A DNA stretch of 59,327 bases from Eremococcus coleocola DSM 15696. Lineage in GTDB: Bacteria > Bacillota > Bacilli > Lactobacillales > Aerococcaceae. The stretch spans positions 1 to 59,327 of the forward strand of contig NZ_AUAT01000007.1 of NCBI RefSeq assembly GCF_000428865.1, in the 5' to 3' direction. The notes below the pieces were generated by a model. It saw only the letters and a list, made by a program, of their open reading frames with translations. It did no database searches and was not told the origin of the DNA. Both the position numbers and the translations under genes were made by a program. Shown piece by piece: positions 8,366 through 16,461 of the stretch (positions within the stretch are counted from its first letter, which is position 1; each line of letters starts with the position of its first letter).

Positions 8366-9703
8366 ATGACAGAACAACTTCAATATGAAGCATCTTATCT
8401 GCCACTAGGTCCCTTCAAGGTTCGTTTCCCCTTTATTCATTATAAAGTCGAAAAAGTTGAATTTATACAAGGGATAATTTTAGGTGCTACGGCTTTAAGT
8501 GCTACTGTATATTTAATGGATGCCTTAGGTGTTTCTTATGACTTAGCTTACAATTTAGTTATCTTCGAGACATCTCTATATATGCTCCATGTCTTATTGG
8601 GAGATCCGGTGATACCTGGCTGGATTACTGCTTCACTTCCCTTAACATTGGTTTATTTAGCTGACTTCCAAATGGGGTCTGAAAGAATTCAAGCACTAGC
8701 TGCCCTTCAAATATTAGTTGGGATTATATTTGTGGTTATGGGAATTACAGGTTTTGCTAAAAAATTCGTAGGCTTAGTCCCATCCTCCATTAAAGGTGCA
8801 ATTTTGATGGCCGCTCCTATTAGTGTCCTACAAGGACAACTGTCTGATACGGGTGGCATGCATACTTATCCGATTGCCTTGTTAGCTGGTTTTCTTTCTT
8901 TAGTTATTATTTCTTATTCTACTTTTTATGCAAAATTGCGTAAAAAATATAAAATCTTTGATTTAATAGGCAAGTATGGGAACTTATTTCCCTATCTAAT
9001 TGCTATGGTGGTTGGTCTTCTAATCGGAGAGCTTAGTCCGAATCCGGTAGAGTGGGGTAGTATCATTCATTTACCAAATTTAAAATTTGTTTTCGGACAA
9101 ATGTCGGTCTTTACGAATGGTTTCCCGCCTGTAAGCTTTTTCCTTAGAGCGTTTCCTTTAGCTTTAATTATATATATTATCTCCTTTGGGGATTTTATTA
9201 CTAGTCAGTCTTTAGTCAAAGATGCTAAGACAGAACGGGATGATGAAATCGTTGATTTTAATGAAAATCGTTCTAACTTAATTGTAGGTTTCAGAAATCT
9301 CCTATTAGGAACTTTAGCACCATTTCCCCCAATGGCGGGTCCTTTATGGGCTGGAATGATGGTTTCAACCACCCAACGATACAAAGAAGGAAAAGGGGCT
9401 ATGGATACTCTGATTGGTGGGATGGGTTCCTTTAGAATTGCAACCTTCCTTTGTGTCATGATTCTACCTTTAACAAGTTTTCTAAAACCGGTCTTTGCGG
9501 TGGGTGGGGCCATAACTCTAATGTTCCAAGCCATAGTTTCAGGGCGTATCGGTTTAGATTTCTGTGAAAATGATCTTGACCGTTTGATTGCACCGTTTAC
9601 GGCTGCGGTCATTGCCTTTGCAGGTTCTGGTTGGGGCTTGCTGGTTGGCTTTGCCTTAAACTTCATCCTGGGAAATATTTCAATGAATGAATTAAAAAAA
9701 TAA
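8366..9703 (+). CDS. 12-TM permease, SLC23/NCS2-like
   Basis: A 445-residue, highly hydrophobic protein with about 12 membrane segments, a GDFITSQSLVKDAKTERDDE cytoplasmic loop near residues 275-295 and an AGPLWAGM re-entrant-like segment. The arrangement resembles the nucleobase-ascorbate (NCS2/SLC23) or benzoate-carrier fold, but I do not recognise a defined subfamily. It directly follows the MFS gene (26 bases) with a perfect AGGAGG site. Two transporters in one operon may mean substrate uptake plus product export. Function is otherwise unknown. Confidence 0.6.
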   Translation: MTEQLQYEASYLPLGPFKVRFPFIHYKVEKVEFIQGIILGATALSATVYLMDALGVSYDLAYNLVIFETSLYMLHVLLGDPVIPGWITASLPLTLVYLADFQMGSERIQALAALQILVGIIFVVMGITGFAKKFVGLVPSSIKGAILMAAPISVLQGQLSDTGGMHTYPIALLAGFLSLVIISYSTFYAKLRKKYKIFDLIGKYGNLFPYLIAMVVGLLIGELSPNPVEWGSIIHLPNLKFVFGQMSVFTNGFPPVSFFLRAFPLALIIYIISFGDFITSQSLVKDAKTERDDEIVDFNENRSNLIVGFRNLLLGTLAPFPPMAGPLWAGMMVSTTQRYKEGKGAMDTLIGGMGSFRIATFLCVMILPLTSFLKPVFAVGGAITLMFQAIVSGRIGLDFCENDLDRLIAPFTAAVIAFAGSGWGLLVGFALNFILGNISMNELKK

Positions 9704-9722
9704 TAAAATAAGGATTGTAAGG

Positions 9723-9750
9723 CTAGAAAGTGAAAACTTTCTAGTTTTTA
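9723..9750 (+). terminator. hairpin with T tail between permease and aroD
   Basis: CTAGAAAG/CTTTCTAG (9723-9730 with 9737-9744) and a TTTTTA tail. It is weak enough to allow partial read-through into aroD, which has no clear promoter of its own. Confidence 0.55.
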
Positions 9751-9772
9751 CTTATTTAGAGAGGAAACAGTG

Positions 9773-10537
9773 ATGGTTAGTATGAAAATAGTCGAAGTAG
9801 CTGGCGTTAAGATTGGCTCAGGAATACCTAAAGTGATTGTGCCTTTAGTAGAAAAAGATTGTGAGGGCTTATTGGGGCAAGCAGAAAAACTCGCTACTGC
9901 CCCTTGTCAAATTGTGGAATGGCGCCTAGATTATTTCGACAAAATAAATGACAGTAGCAGATTGATTAGGACTGCTGAATTATTGAAGCAGAAGATAAAA
10001 AAACCATTGTTAATAACCTTACGTACGAAGAAGGAAAATGGTTATTTTGAGGGAACAATAGAAGAATATTATAGGATCTATCAAATCTTAATATCACATA
10101 AATTATGTGATTTAATTGATTTAGAATTTTTTATAGATGAGGATTACCAACAATTACTGATAAAAGCCGCCAAAGAAGTGAATATCAAAGTGATTTTATC
10201 AAATCATGATTTTGAAAAAACTCCTGCAAAAACAGAAATAATGCACCGTCTAAGGATGATGGAAAAAGGAGGGGCAGATATTTGCAAAATTGCAGTAATG
10301 CCTCAAAATAAGGGAGATGTGCTAACTTTATTAAATGCAAGTTACTCTCACAGTCTTGTGGCTCGTCAGCCATTTATTACGATGGCAATGGGACAAATAG
10401 GTAAAATCACACGATTATCTGGACAATTGGTAGGCAGTGCGGCTACCTTTGCTAGCCTTGGTAGAGGATCTGCACCTGGCCAACTTGACTTAAATACAGT
10501 AGTAGCTAGTCTTAAAATTTTGACTATGGAAAATTAA
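9773..10537 (+). CDS. aroD: type I 3-dehydroquinate dehydratase
   Basis: About 254 residues. Class I signatures are present: EWRLDYF (about 47), ILSNHDFEKTP with the general-base His (about 142), CKIAVMPQ with the Schiff-base Lys (about 168) and the C-terminal GSAATFASLG...GQL. It converts 3-dehydroquinate to 3-dehydroshikimate. With the upstream dehydrogenase and dehydratase-like genes it completes a quinate to dehydroshikimate route. The ATG at 9773 fits the GAGGAA site best; a GTG at 9770 is also in frame. Confidence 0.9.
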   Translation: MVSMKIVEVAGVKIGSGIPKVIVPLVEKDCEGLLGQAEKLATAPCQIVEWRLDYFDKINDSSRLIRTAELLKQKIKKPLLITLRTKKENGYFEGTIEEYYRIYQILISHKLCDLIDLEFFIDEDYQQLLIKAAKEVNIKVILSNHDFEKTPAKTEIMHRLRMMEKGGADICKIAVMPQNKGDVLTLLNASYSHSLVARQPFITMAMGQIGKITRLSGQLVGSAATFASLGRGSAPGQLDLNTVVASLKILTMEN

Positions 10538-10607
10538 AAAATTAAGCATAAATGGCTTCTTTTAATTTCCTGGAGGAGTATAACATAGATATAAAATATG
10601 AAAGGGG

Positions 10608-10736
10608 GTTACAATTGGTCATAATATGATTGTTGCAGCTGGTGCAGTTGTGACTCAAGATGTAGCAGATAATACCTTGGTGGGGAGCGTGCCAGCCAGA
10701 AGGATTAAAGAACTAGAAAATGATTTAGAAAAATAA
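10608..10736 (+). pseudogene. C-terminal scrap of a hexapeptide-repeat acetyltransferase (LacA/Maa type)
   Basis: The 42-codon tail [19 protein letters not shown]...[12 protein letters not shown] matches the end of the left-handed beta-helix of galactoside/maltose O-acetyltransferases. No in-frame start or N-terminal part exists: a TGA lies at 10599-10601. It is a leftover of a deleted gene. Confidence 0.7.
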
Positions 10737-10837
10737 AGTAAAGCTCAATTCTGTAGATGGTTTTTGAATGAGTAAAGTGGAGTATTAAATAATATTAAGA
10801 TCTTCCATTAATTTTATGAGAAAATTATTAAAAACTC

Positions 10838-10866
10838 TTGCAATCATCCTCATAAAGTTGTAATAT
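10838..10866 (+). promoter_or_regulatory. promoter of the liv operon leader
   Basis: TTGCAA (10838-10843), a 17-base spacer, then TAATAT (10861-10866). A transcript starting near 10873 has about 300 nt of leader before livJ. Confidence 0.65.
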
Positions 10867-10903
10867 CAAATCATCAAAAAAATAGTCTGAGAGGGAGATT
10901 TCC

Positions 10904-10963
10904 ATGTTGAAGTCATCGACACAATATCAAGTCTTATTATTACTTAGCTTAATCATTAGATAG
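10904..10963 (+). CDS. branched-chain amino acid leader peptide (attenuation)
   Basis: ATG at 10904 lies six bases after AGGGAG and encodes MLKSSTQYQVLLLLSLIIR, then TAG. Nine codons near the end read V-L-L-L-L-S-L-I-I, so eight of nine call for branched-chain residues. The peptide lies on the predicted liv leader transcript, upstream of a terminator. A stalled ribosome on these codons would report Leu/Ile/Val starvation, as in the classic ilv/leu attenuators. It has no sign of being a functional protein. Too short for most gene callers. Confidence 0.72.
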   Translation: MLKSSTQYQVLLLLSLIIR

Positions 10964-10964
10964 T

Positions 10965-11143
10965 GTTTGTATCTACTCCAATTAGATGCAAACACGACAA
11001 ACCATCGTCAGTTTGTATCTATGAGGTGCTAAGTTAAAAGTCTTGCCCGCATAGATGATTCAATCTAAAGCGGGATTGGGAGAGCTTCCTTGAGTAATCT
11101 TTAAGCCTAATTTAGATTGTTAAATCTAAATTAGGCTATTTTA
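10965..11143 (+). promoter_or_regulatory. transcription attenuator with alternative hairpins before livJ
   Basis: Directly after the leader stop come GTTTGTATCTA (10965-10975), its near-complement TAGATGCAAAC (10983-10993), and a second GTTTGTATCTA (11011-11021). The middle segment can therefore pair with either copy. Copy two ends ATCTATG (11017-11023), complementary to CATAGAT (11050-11056). That segment can also pair with ATCTA (11063-11067) inside a CCCGC/GCGGG stem. ATCTAAA (11063-11069) is complementary to TTTAGAT (11111-11117) in the 5' arm of the terminator. This chain could pass ribosome position on to terminator formation. The pairings are seen; the mechanism is inferred. Confidence 0.65.
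11104..11143 (+). terminator. attenuator terminator
   Basis: A perfect 14-pair stem (11104-11117 with 11124-11137), six-base loop and ATTTTATT tail, ending about 33 bases before the livJ ATG. Its place between promoter and first gene marks it as conditional. Confidence 0.8.
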
Positions 11144-11175
11144 TTGGGAATAAATGTATAAAAGGAGAGAATACC

Positions 11176-12321
11176 ATGAATTTCAAAAAGTTTACTGTCA
11201 GTCTTGCTACTATGGTTACCCTACTTGCACCTGTTTCTGTATTTGCTCAGGATGCGATTAAAATTGGAGGCAACTTTGAATTATCTGGCCCAGCGGCTTC
11301 TTATGGCTCAATGATGAGTAAAGCGACTCAATTAGCCATTAAACAAGCGAATGATAATAAAATGCTCGATAGTACGGTTGAATACGTTGAATTCGATAAT
11401 AAATCTGATCTGACGGAAGCAACCTCAGTTGCGAATCGTTTAGCCAGTGAAGATGTGGTTGGAGTGGTTGGCCCAGCCACTTCTGGGGACGTGAAGGCCC
11501 AAATGTCTGTCTTAGATGAAGCCAAAGTACCGTCACTAGCCCCAGCTGCTACTTTAGATGGCTTGACCATGAAGGATAACGGGGATGTTTTTAATTACTT
11601 CTACCGGGTAAGTTTTGAAGATTCCTATCAAGGGAAAGCTGCCGCTGCCTATGCGGTGGATACATTAGGGGCTAAGAAGGTCGTTGTTGTGACTGATCAA
11701 GCTAATGATTATTCATTAGGTTTAGCCGATGCCTTTAAAGGAGCCTTCCAAGAAAAGGGTGGTCAAGTTGCTTCTGAAGCTTCTTTCCAAACAGGTGACA
11801 CAGATTTCTCAGCGGTTTTAACTACCCTAGTTGGCCTAGACTTCGATGTACTTTATGTACCGGTTTACTATACTGAAGCAGGTCTCTTCATTAAACAAGC
11901 CCGGGAAATGGGAATTACCCAACCAATTGTAGGAGGGGATGGTTACCATTCAGATATCTTGGTTGAACTAGCAGGTGCAGAAAATGCCAATGACGTTTAT
12001 TATACCTCTCACTTTTCTACCAAGTCTGATGATGAAAAAGTAAAAGCCTTTATTGATGCTTACAAAGCAGAATATAATGAAGAACCGGATACGTTTGCTG
12101 CGCTTGCCTATGATGCTACCAATGTTATGTTAGACGCTGTCAAACGTGCAGGTTCAACTGATAAAGAAGCTGTCAACAAAGCCTTAGCTGAAACTAAAGA
12201 CTTCCCAGGAATTACGGGTACTTTCACCATTGATGAAAACCATAATCCAGTCAAGACTGCAACTATGATTAAATTAACTAGCGGAGAAGTTGAATCGGCA
12301 GAAGAAGTGACCGCTGAATAG
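11176..12321 (+). CDS. livJ: branched-chain amino acid ABC transporter substrate-binding protein
   Basis: A 381-residue type I periplasmic-binding-fold protein: DAIKIGGNFELSGPAASYG after the signal, then the two-lobed LivJ pattern (GVVGPATSGD, VTDQANDYSLG, PIVGGDGYHSD). The signal peptide ends in SVFA-QDA, a signal peptidase I site, and there is no lipobox Cys, unusual for a Gram-positive binding protein. It delivers Leu/Ile/Val-type amino acids to LivHM. First gene of livJHMGF, preceded by the leader attenuator. Confidence 0.88.
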   Translation: MNFKKFTVSLATMVTLLAPVSVFAQDAIKIGGNFELSGPAASYGSMMSKATQLAIKQANDNKMLDSTVEYVEFDNKSDLTEATSVANRLASEDVVGVVGPATSGDVKAQMSVLDEAKVPSLAPAATLDGLTMKDNGDVFNYFYRVSFEDSYQGKAAAAYAVDTLGAKKVVVVTDQANDYSLGLADAFKGAFQEKGGQVASEASFQTGDTDFSAVLTTLVGLDFDVLYVPVYYTEAGLFIKQAREMGITQPIVGGDGYHSDILVELAGAENANDVYYTSHFSTKSDDEKVKAFIDAYKAEYNEEPDTFAALAYDATNVMLDAVKRAGSTDKEAVNKALAETKDFPGITGTFTIDENHNPVKTATMIKLTSGEVESAEEVTAE

Positions 12322-12423
12322 AACAGCAAAGTTTTAGCCTCATTTATTATCTTGTCGTCACCCCTATATGTCGTACCCTAATAAAAATGAGGGTCACCTT
12401 TGCTTACTGAAAGGATGGAAAAC

Positions 12424-13302
12424 ATGCAGCTATTTATGCAGCAGATGGTTAATGGGATTGCCCTAGGCTCAATTTATGCCTTGATTGCTTTGGGATATAC
12501 CATGGTTTATGGGACCATCAAATTAATTAATTTTGCCCATGGGGAGGTTTATATGTTAGGGGCCTTCACTGGTTTTTATCTGGTGACTGTCCTACAAGTC
12601 AATATATTTTTAGCCATGGTGGTTGCCATGTTGGCTACTTCCTTGTTAGGGGTAATTATCGAACGTGTAGCCTATAAGCCTTTGAGAAATTCAACTAGAG
12701 TCGCAGCTTTAATTACGGCGATTGGTGTTTCTTTTTTCTTACAAAATATCATGATTTATTTTGTAGGCCCAGAAGTAAAAGCCTTTCCGTCTCCAATCAA
12801 AGTGACTATCTTAAAGGTATTTGGCTTAGTAATTACTTCTAAGCAAATTTTGGTGGTCGTCATGACTGTGATTCTAATGGTTGCCCTTCAATTAATTGTC
12901 CAAAAAACAAAAATGGGGAAGGCCATGCGGGCGGTAGCAGTCGATCCCGAGGCCGCGCAATTAATGGGAATCAACGTCGACCGGGTAATTTCATTTACCT
13001 TTGCTTTAGGTTCCGGTTTAGCTGGGATTGCCGGTATCTTAGTGGGGATTTATTATAATTCCATTCAAGCCACTATGGGGACAGCTCCCGGATTGAAGGC
13101 TTTTATTGCCGCGGTGATTGGCGGGATTGGTTCGATTCCAGGCGCTATGGTCGGAGGCTACCTCATTGGGATTCTTGAAACCCTGGTGACAGTCTTAGGT
13201 TTTTCAAATTACAAGGATGCGGTCGTTTACGCCCTCTTGATTATTATCTTATTGGTTCTGCCTTCTGGTTTATTTGGCAAGAATGTTAAGGAAAAAGTAT
13301 AG
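12424..13302 (+). CDS. livH: branched-chain amino acid ABC transporter permease LivH
   Basis: About 292 residues with eight or so membrane segments. Family marks are QMVNGIALGSIYALIALGYT at the N-terminus, KLINFAHGEVYMLG, and the late motif FIAAVIGGIGSIPGAMVGG. The ATG at 12424 is eight bases after AAAGGA; an upstream ATG at 12415 lies too close to that site. It forms the membrane channel with LivM. A loose hairpin (CCTCATTT/AAATGAGG, about 12334-12392) in the gap after livJ could trim the ratio of binding protein to permease. Confidence 0.88.
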   Translation: MQLFMQQMVNGIALGSIYALIALGYTMVYGTIKLINFAHGEVYMLGAFTGFYLVTVLQVNIFLAMVVAMLATSLLGVIIERVAYKPLRNSTRVAALITAIGVSFFLQNIMIYFVGPEVKAFPSPIKVTILKVFGLVITSKQILVVVMTVILMVALQLIVQKTKMGKAMRAVAVDPEAAQLMGINVDRVISFTFALGSGLAGIAGILVGIYYNSIQATMGTAPGLKAFIAAVIGGIGSIPGAMVGGYLIGILETLVTVLGFSNYKDAVVYALLIIILLVLPSGLFGKNVKEKV

Positions 13303-13312
13303 GAGGAAGCCC

Positions 13313-14281
13313 ATGCAAAGAATGAATCGAAAAAATGGTATCTGGTTCTTGCTGATTGTGGCGGCTTTTGCTATCCTCTTTGCCTTAACTCAAGCCAATA
13401 TCATTAATGCTTATTATCGGATTACTTTAATGACCATTATGTTGAATATTATTTATGCGGTTGGTTTAAATTTGGTCCTTGGGATTGCCGGTCAATTTTC
13501 CCTCGGCCATGCCGGCTTTATTGCTATTGGTGCCTATGCGGCTGCTATCTGTACTAAGGCCGCAGCTAATCCATGGCTAGGCCTCTTGGAAGGTATATTA
13601 CTGGGAGTAGTCATCTCAGTCATAGTGGTCTTACTCGTAGGGATTCCGACCCTTCGTTTAAAAGGAGACTATCTAGCCATCGCGACCTTAGGAGTGGCCG
13701 AAATTATCCGGGTCTTAATTAATAATTGGCGGTCAATCACCAATGGTCCTGCTGGGATTTCGGGTATTCCCACCGTCACTAATTGGATGGTAGTTTTTGT
13801 TGCATTAGTCTTAACCACGATCTTAGTTTTGAATTATAATTATTCGTCTGTGGGCCGGGCCACGCGTGCGATTGAACAAAATGAAATTGCCGCTGAAGCC
13901 ATGGGGGTCAATGTTACTAAATATAAGGTGATGGCCTTTGCAATGGGGGCTGCCACTGCAGCCATTGGAGGTTCGTTACAAGCTACTTTCTTAGGGATTG
14001 TCACGCCAAAAGATTATACCTTTAACCGGTCAATCGATATCTTAATTATTGTAGTCTTTGGCGGCATGGGGTCCTTTACTGGTTCCTTCATCGCTGCTAT
14101 CTTATTGGGCCTCTTAAACTTATTCTTACAAGATTATGGTCAATTACGGATGATTATTTATGCTGTGGCTTTGATCTTAATTATGATTTTCCGACCTCAA
14201 GGGTTGTTAGGCACGTCGGAATTTAAAGTGGGTCGTTTATTCAAGAATACAAATTCACGAGATACTAAGGAGGTGGCCTAA
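13313..14281 (+). CDS. livM: branched-chain amino acid ABC transporter permease LivM
   Basis: About 322 residues, strongly hydrophobic, with the LivM signatures LVLGIAGQFSLGHAGFIAIG (about residue 55) and VFGGMGSFTGSFIAA (about 245). Start at 13313 follows AGGAGG at good spacing; a longer in-frame start at 13274 overlaps livH and lacks a site. The stop overlaps the start of livG by one base, showing tight translational coupling. Confidence 0.88.
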   Translation: MQRMNRKNGIWFLLIVAAFAILFALTQANIINAYYRITLMTIMLNIIYAVGLNLVLGIAGQFSLGHAGFIAIGAYAAAICTKAAANPWLGLLEGILLGVVISVIVVLLVGIPTLRLKGDYLAIATLGVAEIIRVLINNWRSITNGPAGISGIPTVTNWMVVFVALVLTTILVLNYNYSSVGRATRAIEQNEIAAEAMGVNVTKYKVMAFAMGAATAAIGGSLQATFLGIVTPKDYTFNRSIDILIIVVFGGMGSFTGSFIAAILLGLLNLFLQDYGQLRMIIYAVALILIMIFRPQGLLGTSEFKVGRLFKNTNSRDTKEVA

Positions 14282-15060
14282 TGCCTTTAATGAAAATTAC
14301 GGACTTAACCAAAAACTTTGGCGGCTTGGCCGCCGTATCCAATGTATCTTTAGATATTGACCAAGGAGACCTTGTGGGCCTGATCGGACCGAATGGGGCC
14401 GGGAAGACAACTTTCTTTAACCTCTTAACCGGTGTCTATGTGCCTTCCCAAGGGACTGTGGAATTACAAGTGGATGGTAAAATGCAAAAGCTAAACGGCA
14501 AGCATCCTGATGTTATTAGTGGTTTGGGCTTAGCCCGAACCTTCCAAAATATTCGTTTGTTTGCTGATTTAACAGTTTTAGAAAATGTCTTAATTGCCAT
14601 GCACCGTGAACAAGGGCCAAGTTTATTCCACGCCTTGCTCCGGACCCAAAACCATTATCAGCAAGAAGCTAAACTGAAGGCGGAAGCCCTGGATTTGTTA
14701 CGGATTTTTAACTTAGACCAACTTTGTCAAGAAAAAGCCAAAAATTTGGCTTACGGTCAACAAAGACGCTTAGAGATAGTCCGAGCCTTGGCCCTCCATC
14801 CTAAGATTCTTTTCTTGGATGAACCTGCGGCCGGGATGAACCCGAATGAAACGGCTGAGCTCACCCAATTAATTGCCCAAATCCAAGCTGACTTTGATTT
14901 AACGGTGGTCTTGATTGAACATGATATGTCCTTAGTCATGGATATTTGTCAGAAAATTTTTGTTTTGGAATATGGTCGGTTAATTGCCCAGGGTGGTCCT
15001 AAAGAAATCCAAGCCAATCCCCAAGTAATTCGGGCCTACCTAGGAGGTGACGGTGACTAA
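14281..15060 (+). CDS. livG: branched-chain amino acid ABC transporter ATPase LivG
   Basis: A 259-residue ATPase. Walker A GPNGAGKTTF (about residue 37), ABC signature near AYGQQRRLEIVRAL (LSGGQ is replaced by LAYGQ, as usual in LivG), Walker B ILFLDEPAAGMNP, switch His in VLIEHDM. It has the LivG-type insertion between Walker A and the signature. It powers import together with LivF. Confidence 0.9.
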   Translation: MPLMKITDLTKNFGGLAAVSNVSLDIDQGDLVGLIGPNGAGKTTFFNLLTGVYVPSQGTVELQVDGKMQKLNGKHPDVISGLGLARTFQNIRLFADLTVLENVLIAMHREQGPSLFHALLRTQNHYQQEAKLKAEALDLLRIFNLDQLCQEKAKNLAYGQQRRLEIVRALALHPKILFLDEPAAGMNPNETAELTQLIAQIQADFDLTVVLIEHDMSLVMDICQKIFVLEYGRLIAQGGPKEIQANPQVIRAYLGGDGD

Positions 15061-15764
15061 TGCTAACGATTGAGAATTTATCAGTTAATTATGGCATGAT
15101 TCAAGCTGTACAAAATGTAAGTCTGCAAGTTAACCAGGGAGAAATAGTGTCCCTAATTGGAGCCAATGGAGCCGGTAAGTCTACAATTTTGCGGACAATT
15201 TCTGGCTTAATCCATCCTAAAGAAGGGTCTATTCAATTTTTGAACCAGGATATCACTAAGACTAATCCCCAAGCTATCGTTAAAATGGGGATTTCCCATG
15301 TCCCCGAAGGGCGACATGTTTTTAAGGATTTGACGGTCAAAGAAAACCTCGAAATGGGGGCCTTTCTCCGCAAAGATAAGGAGAATTTTGAAGCGGATTA
15401 TCAGACTATTTATCAGCGGTTTCCAATTTTAAAGGACCGGCTTAAACAAGATGCCTCGACTTTATCGGGCGGCGAACAACAAATGTTAGCCATGGGCCGG
15501 GCCTTGATGGCGAAGCCTAAACTCTTGCTCTTAGATGAGCCTTCAATGGGGCTGGCGCCGATTTTTATCAAGGAAATCTTTAAGATTATTGAGGCCATTA
15601 AAGAACAAGGTACAACCGTGCTTTTAATTGAACAAAATGCTAAAATGGCTTTACAAGTAGCTGACCGTGGTTATGTATTAGAGAGTGGTAAGTTGGTCTT
15701 GTCTGGGTCAGGACAAGACTTGTTGGCCAGTGACCAAGTGCAAAAGGCCTATTTAGGAGGATAA
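15060..15764 (+). CDS. livF: branched-chain amino acid ABC transporter ATPase LivF
   Basis: A 234-residue ATPase with Walker A GANGAGKST, signature LSGGEQQMLAMGRALM, Walker B LLLLDEPSMGLAP and switch-region LIEQNA, all typical LivF. The ATG overlaps the livG TAA by one base. Paired with LivG it energises LivHM. Confidence 0.9.
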   Translation: MLTIENLSVNYGMIQAVQNVSLQVNQGEIVSLIGANGAGKSTILRTISGLIHPKEGSIQFLNQDITKTNPQAIVKMGISHVPEGRHVFKDLTVKENLEMGAFLRKDKENFEADYQTIYQRFPILKDRLKQDASTLSGGEQQMLAMGRALMAKPKLLLLDEPSMGLAPIFIKEIFKIIEAIKEQGTTVLLIEQNAKMALQVADRGYVLESGKLVLSGSGQDLLASDQVQKAYLGG

Positions 15765-15766
15765 GT

Positions 15767-16405
15767 ATGTACGTAAAAGATTATATGAGCCAAGATCTAG
15801 TGACAGTAACGCCAGAAACATCGGTCTTAAAAGCGGTTGATGTCTTAAAAGCCCACGACATTAATCGGTTACCGGTTATGGTTAAGGGTAAGCTAGTTGG
15901 ATTGGTGACAAAAGAAGAAATTGATTTGAATTCACCAACCAATGCTTCTTCTTTGTCCAAATATGAGATGAATTATTTGTTAGACAAGATGACCGTCGGC
16001 GATATCATGGCCAAGCATATGTTTACCGTGAGTCCAGATACTCTCTTGGATGAAGCAGCTGAAACCATGTTAAATAAAAGCATTGGCTCTTTGTTAGTGA
16101 TGGAGGGGGAAAAATTAGTCGGGATTATTACCGATAAAGATATCTTCCGGACTTTTATTGATATTTCGGGTTATTATACTGCTGGAACTAGTTTAGTCAT
16201 TGAATTAAGTGATGACCGCAAAGGCGTGATTGAAGAAATTGGTGATGCCTTGGTGGCGGCTGACCATAACCTGTCGAACATGTTGGTTTACCATTTGCGT
16301 GATGCCATCCGGGTAGTCCTTCATGTGGATGAAGAAAATGTTGATAACTTAATTGATGCTTTAAGTCAAGCCGGCTATGAAGTGAAGACCGTTGTTAAAC
16401 GGTAA
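15767..16405 (+). CDS. CBS-domain plus ACT-like regulatory protein (AcuB-like)
   Basis: A 212-residue soluble protein. Two CBS motifs come first (YMSQDLVTVTPETSVLKAVD, then DIMAKHMFTVSPDTLLDEA), followed from about residue 145 by an ACT-like domain (LVIELSDDRKGVIEEIGDAL). It begins two bases after livF and shares its terminator, so it is co-expressed with the liv transporter. CBS pairs usually bind adenine nucleotides and ACT domains bind amino acids. A role sensing imported branched-chain amino acids is an inference. Confidence 0.8.
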   Translation: MYVKDYMSQDLVTVTPETSVLKAVDVLKAHDINRLPVMVKGKLVGLVTKEEIDLNSPTNASSLSKYEMNYLLDKMTVGDIMAKHMFTVSPDTLLDEAAETMLNKSIGSLLVMEGEKLVGIITDKDIFRTFIDISGYYTAGTSLVIELSDDRKGVIEEIGDALVAADHNLSNMLVYHLRDAIRVVLHVDEENVDNLIDALSQAGYEVKTVVKR

Positions 16406-16421
16406 TGAATAGTTGATGTGT

Positions 16422-16460
16422 AAAACAGCCCCCTTCTCTAAGAAGGGGGCTGTTTTGTAT
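16422..16460. terminator. bidirectional terminator of the liv operon and the convergent gene
   Basis: A perfect 16-pair stem (16422-16437 with 16441-16456, core CAGCCCCCTTCT) with a three-base loop and A/T runs on both sides, located between convergent genes. Confidence 0.9.
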
Positions 16461-16461
16461 A

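Noticed and set aside
10873-11143. T-box riboswitch before livJ
   Set aside because: No TGGNACCGCG-type T-box sequence is present. The Leu/Ile-rich leader peptide explains the regulation better.
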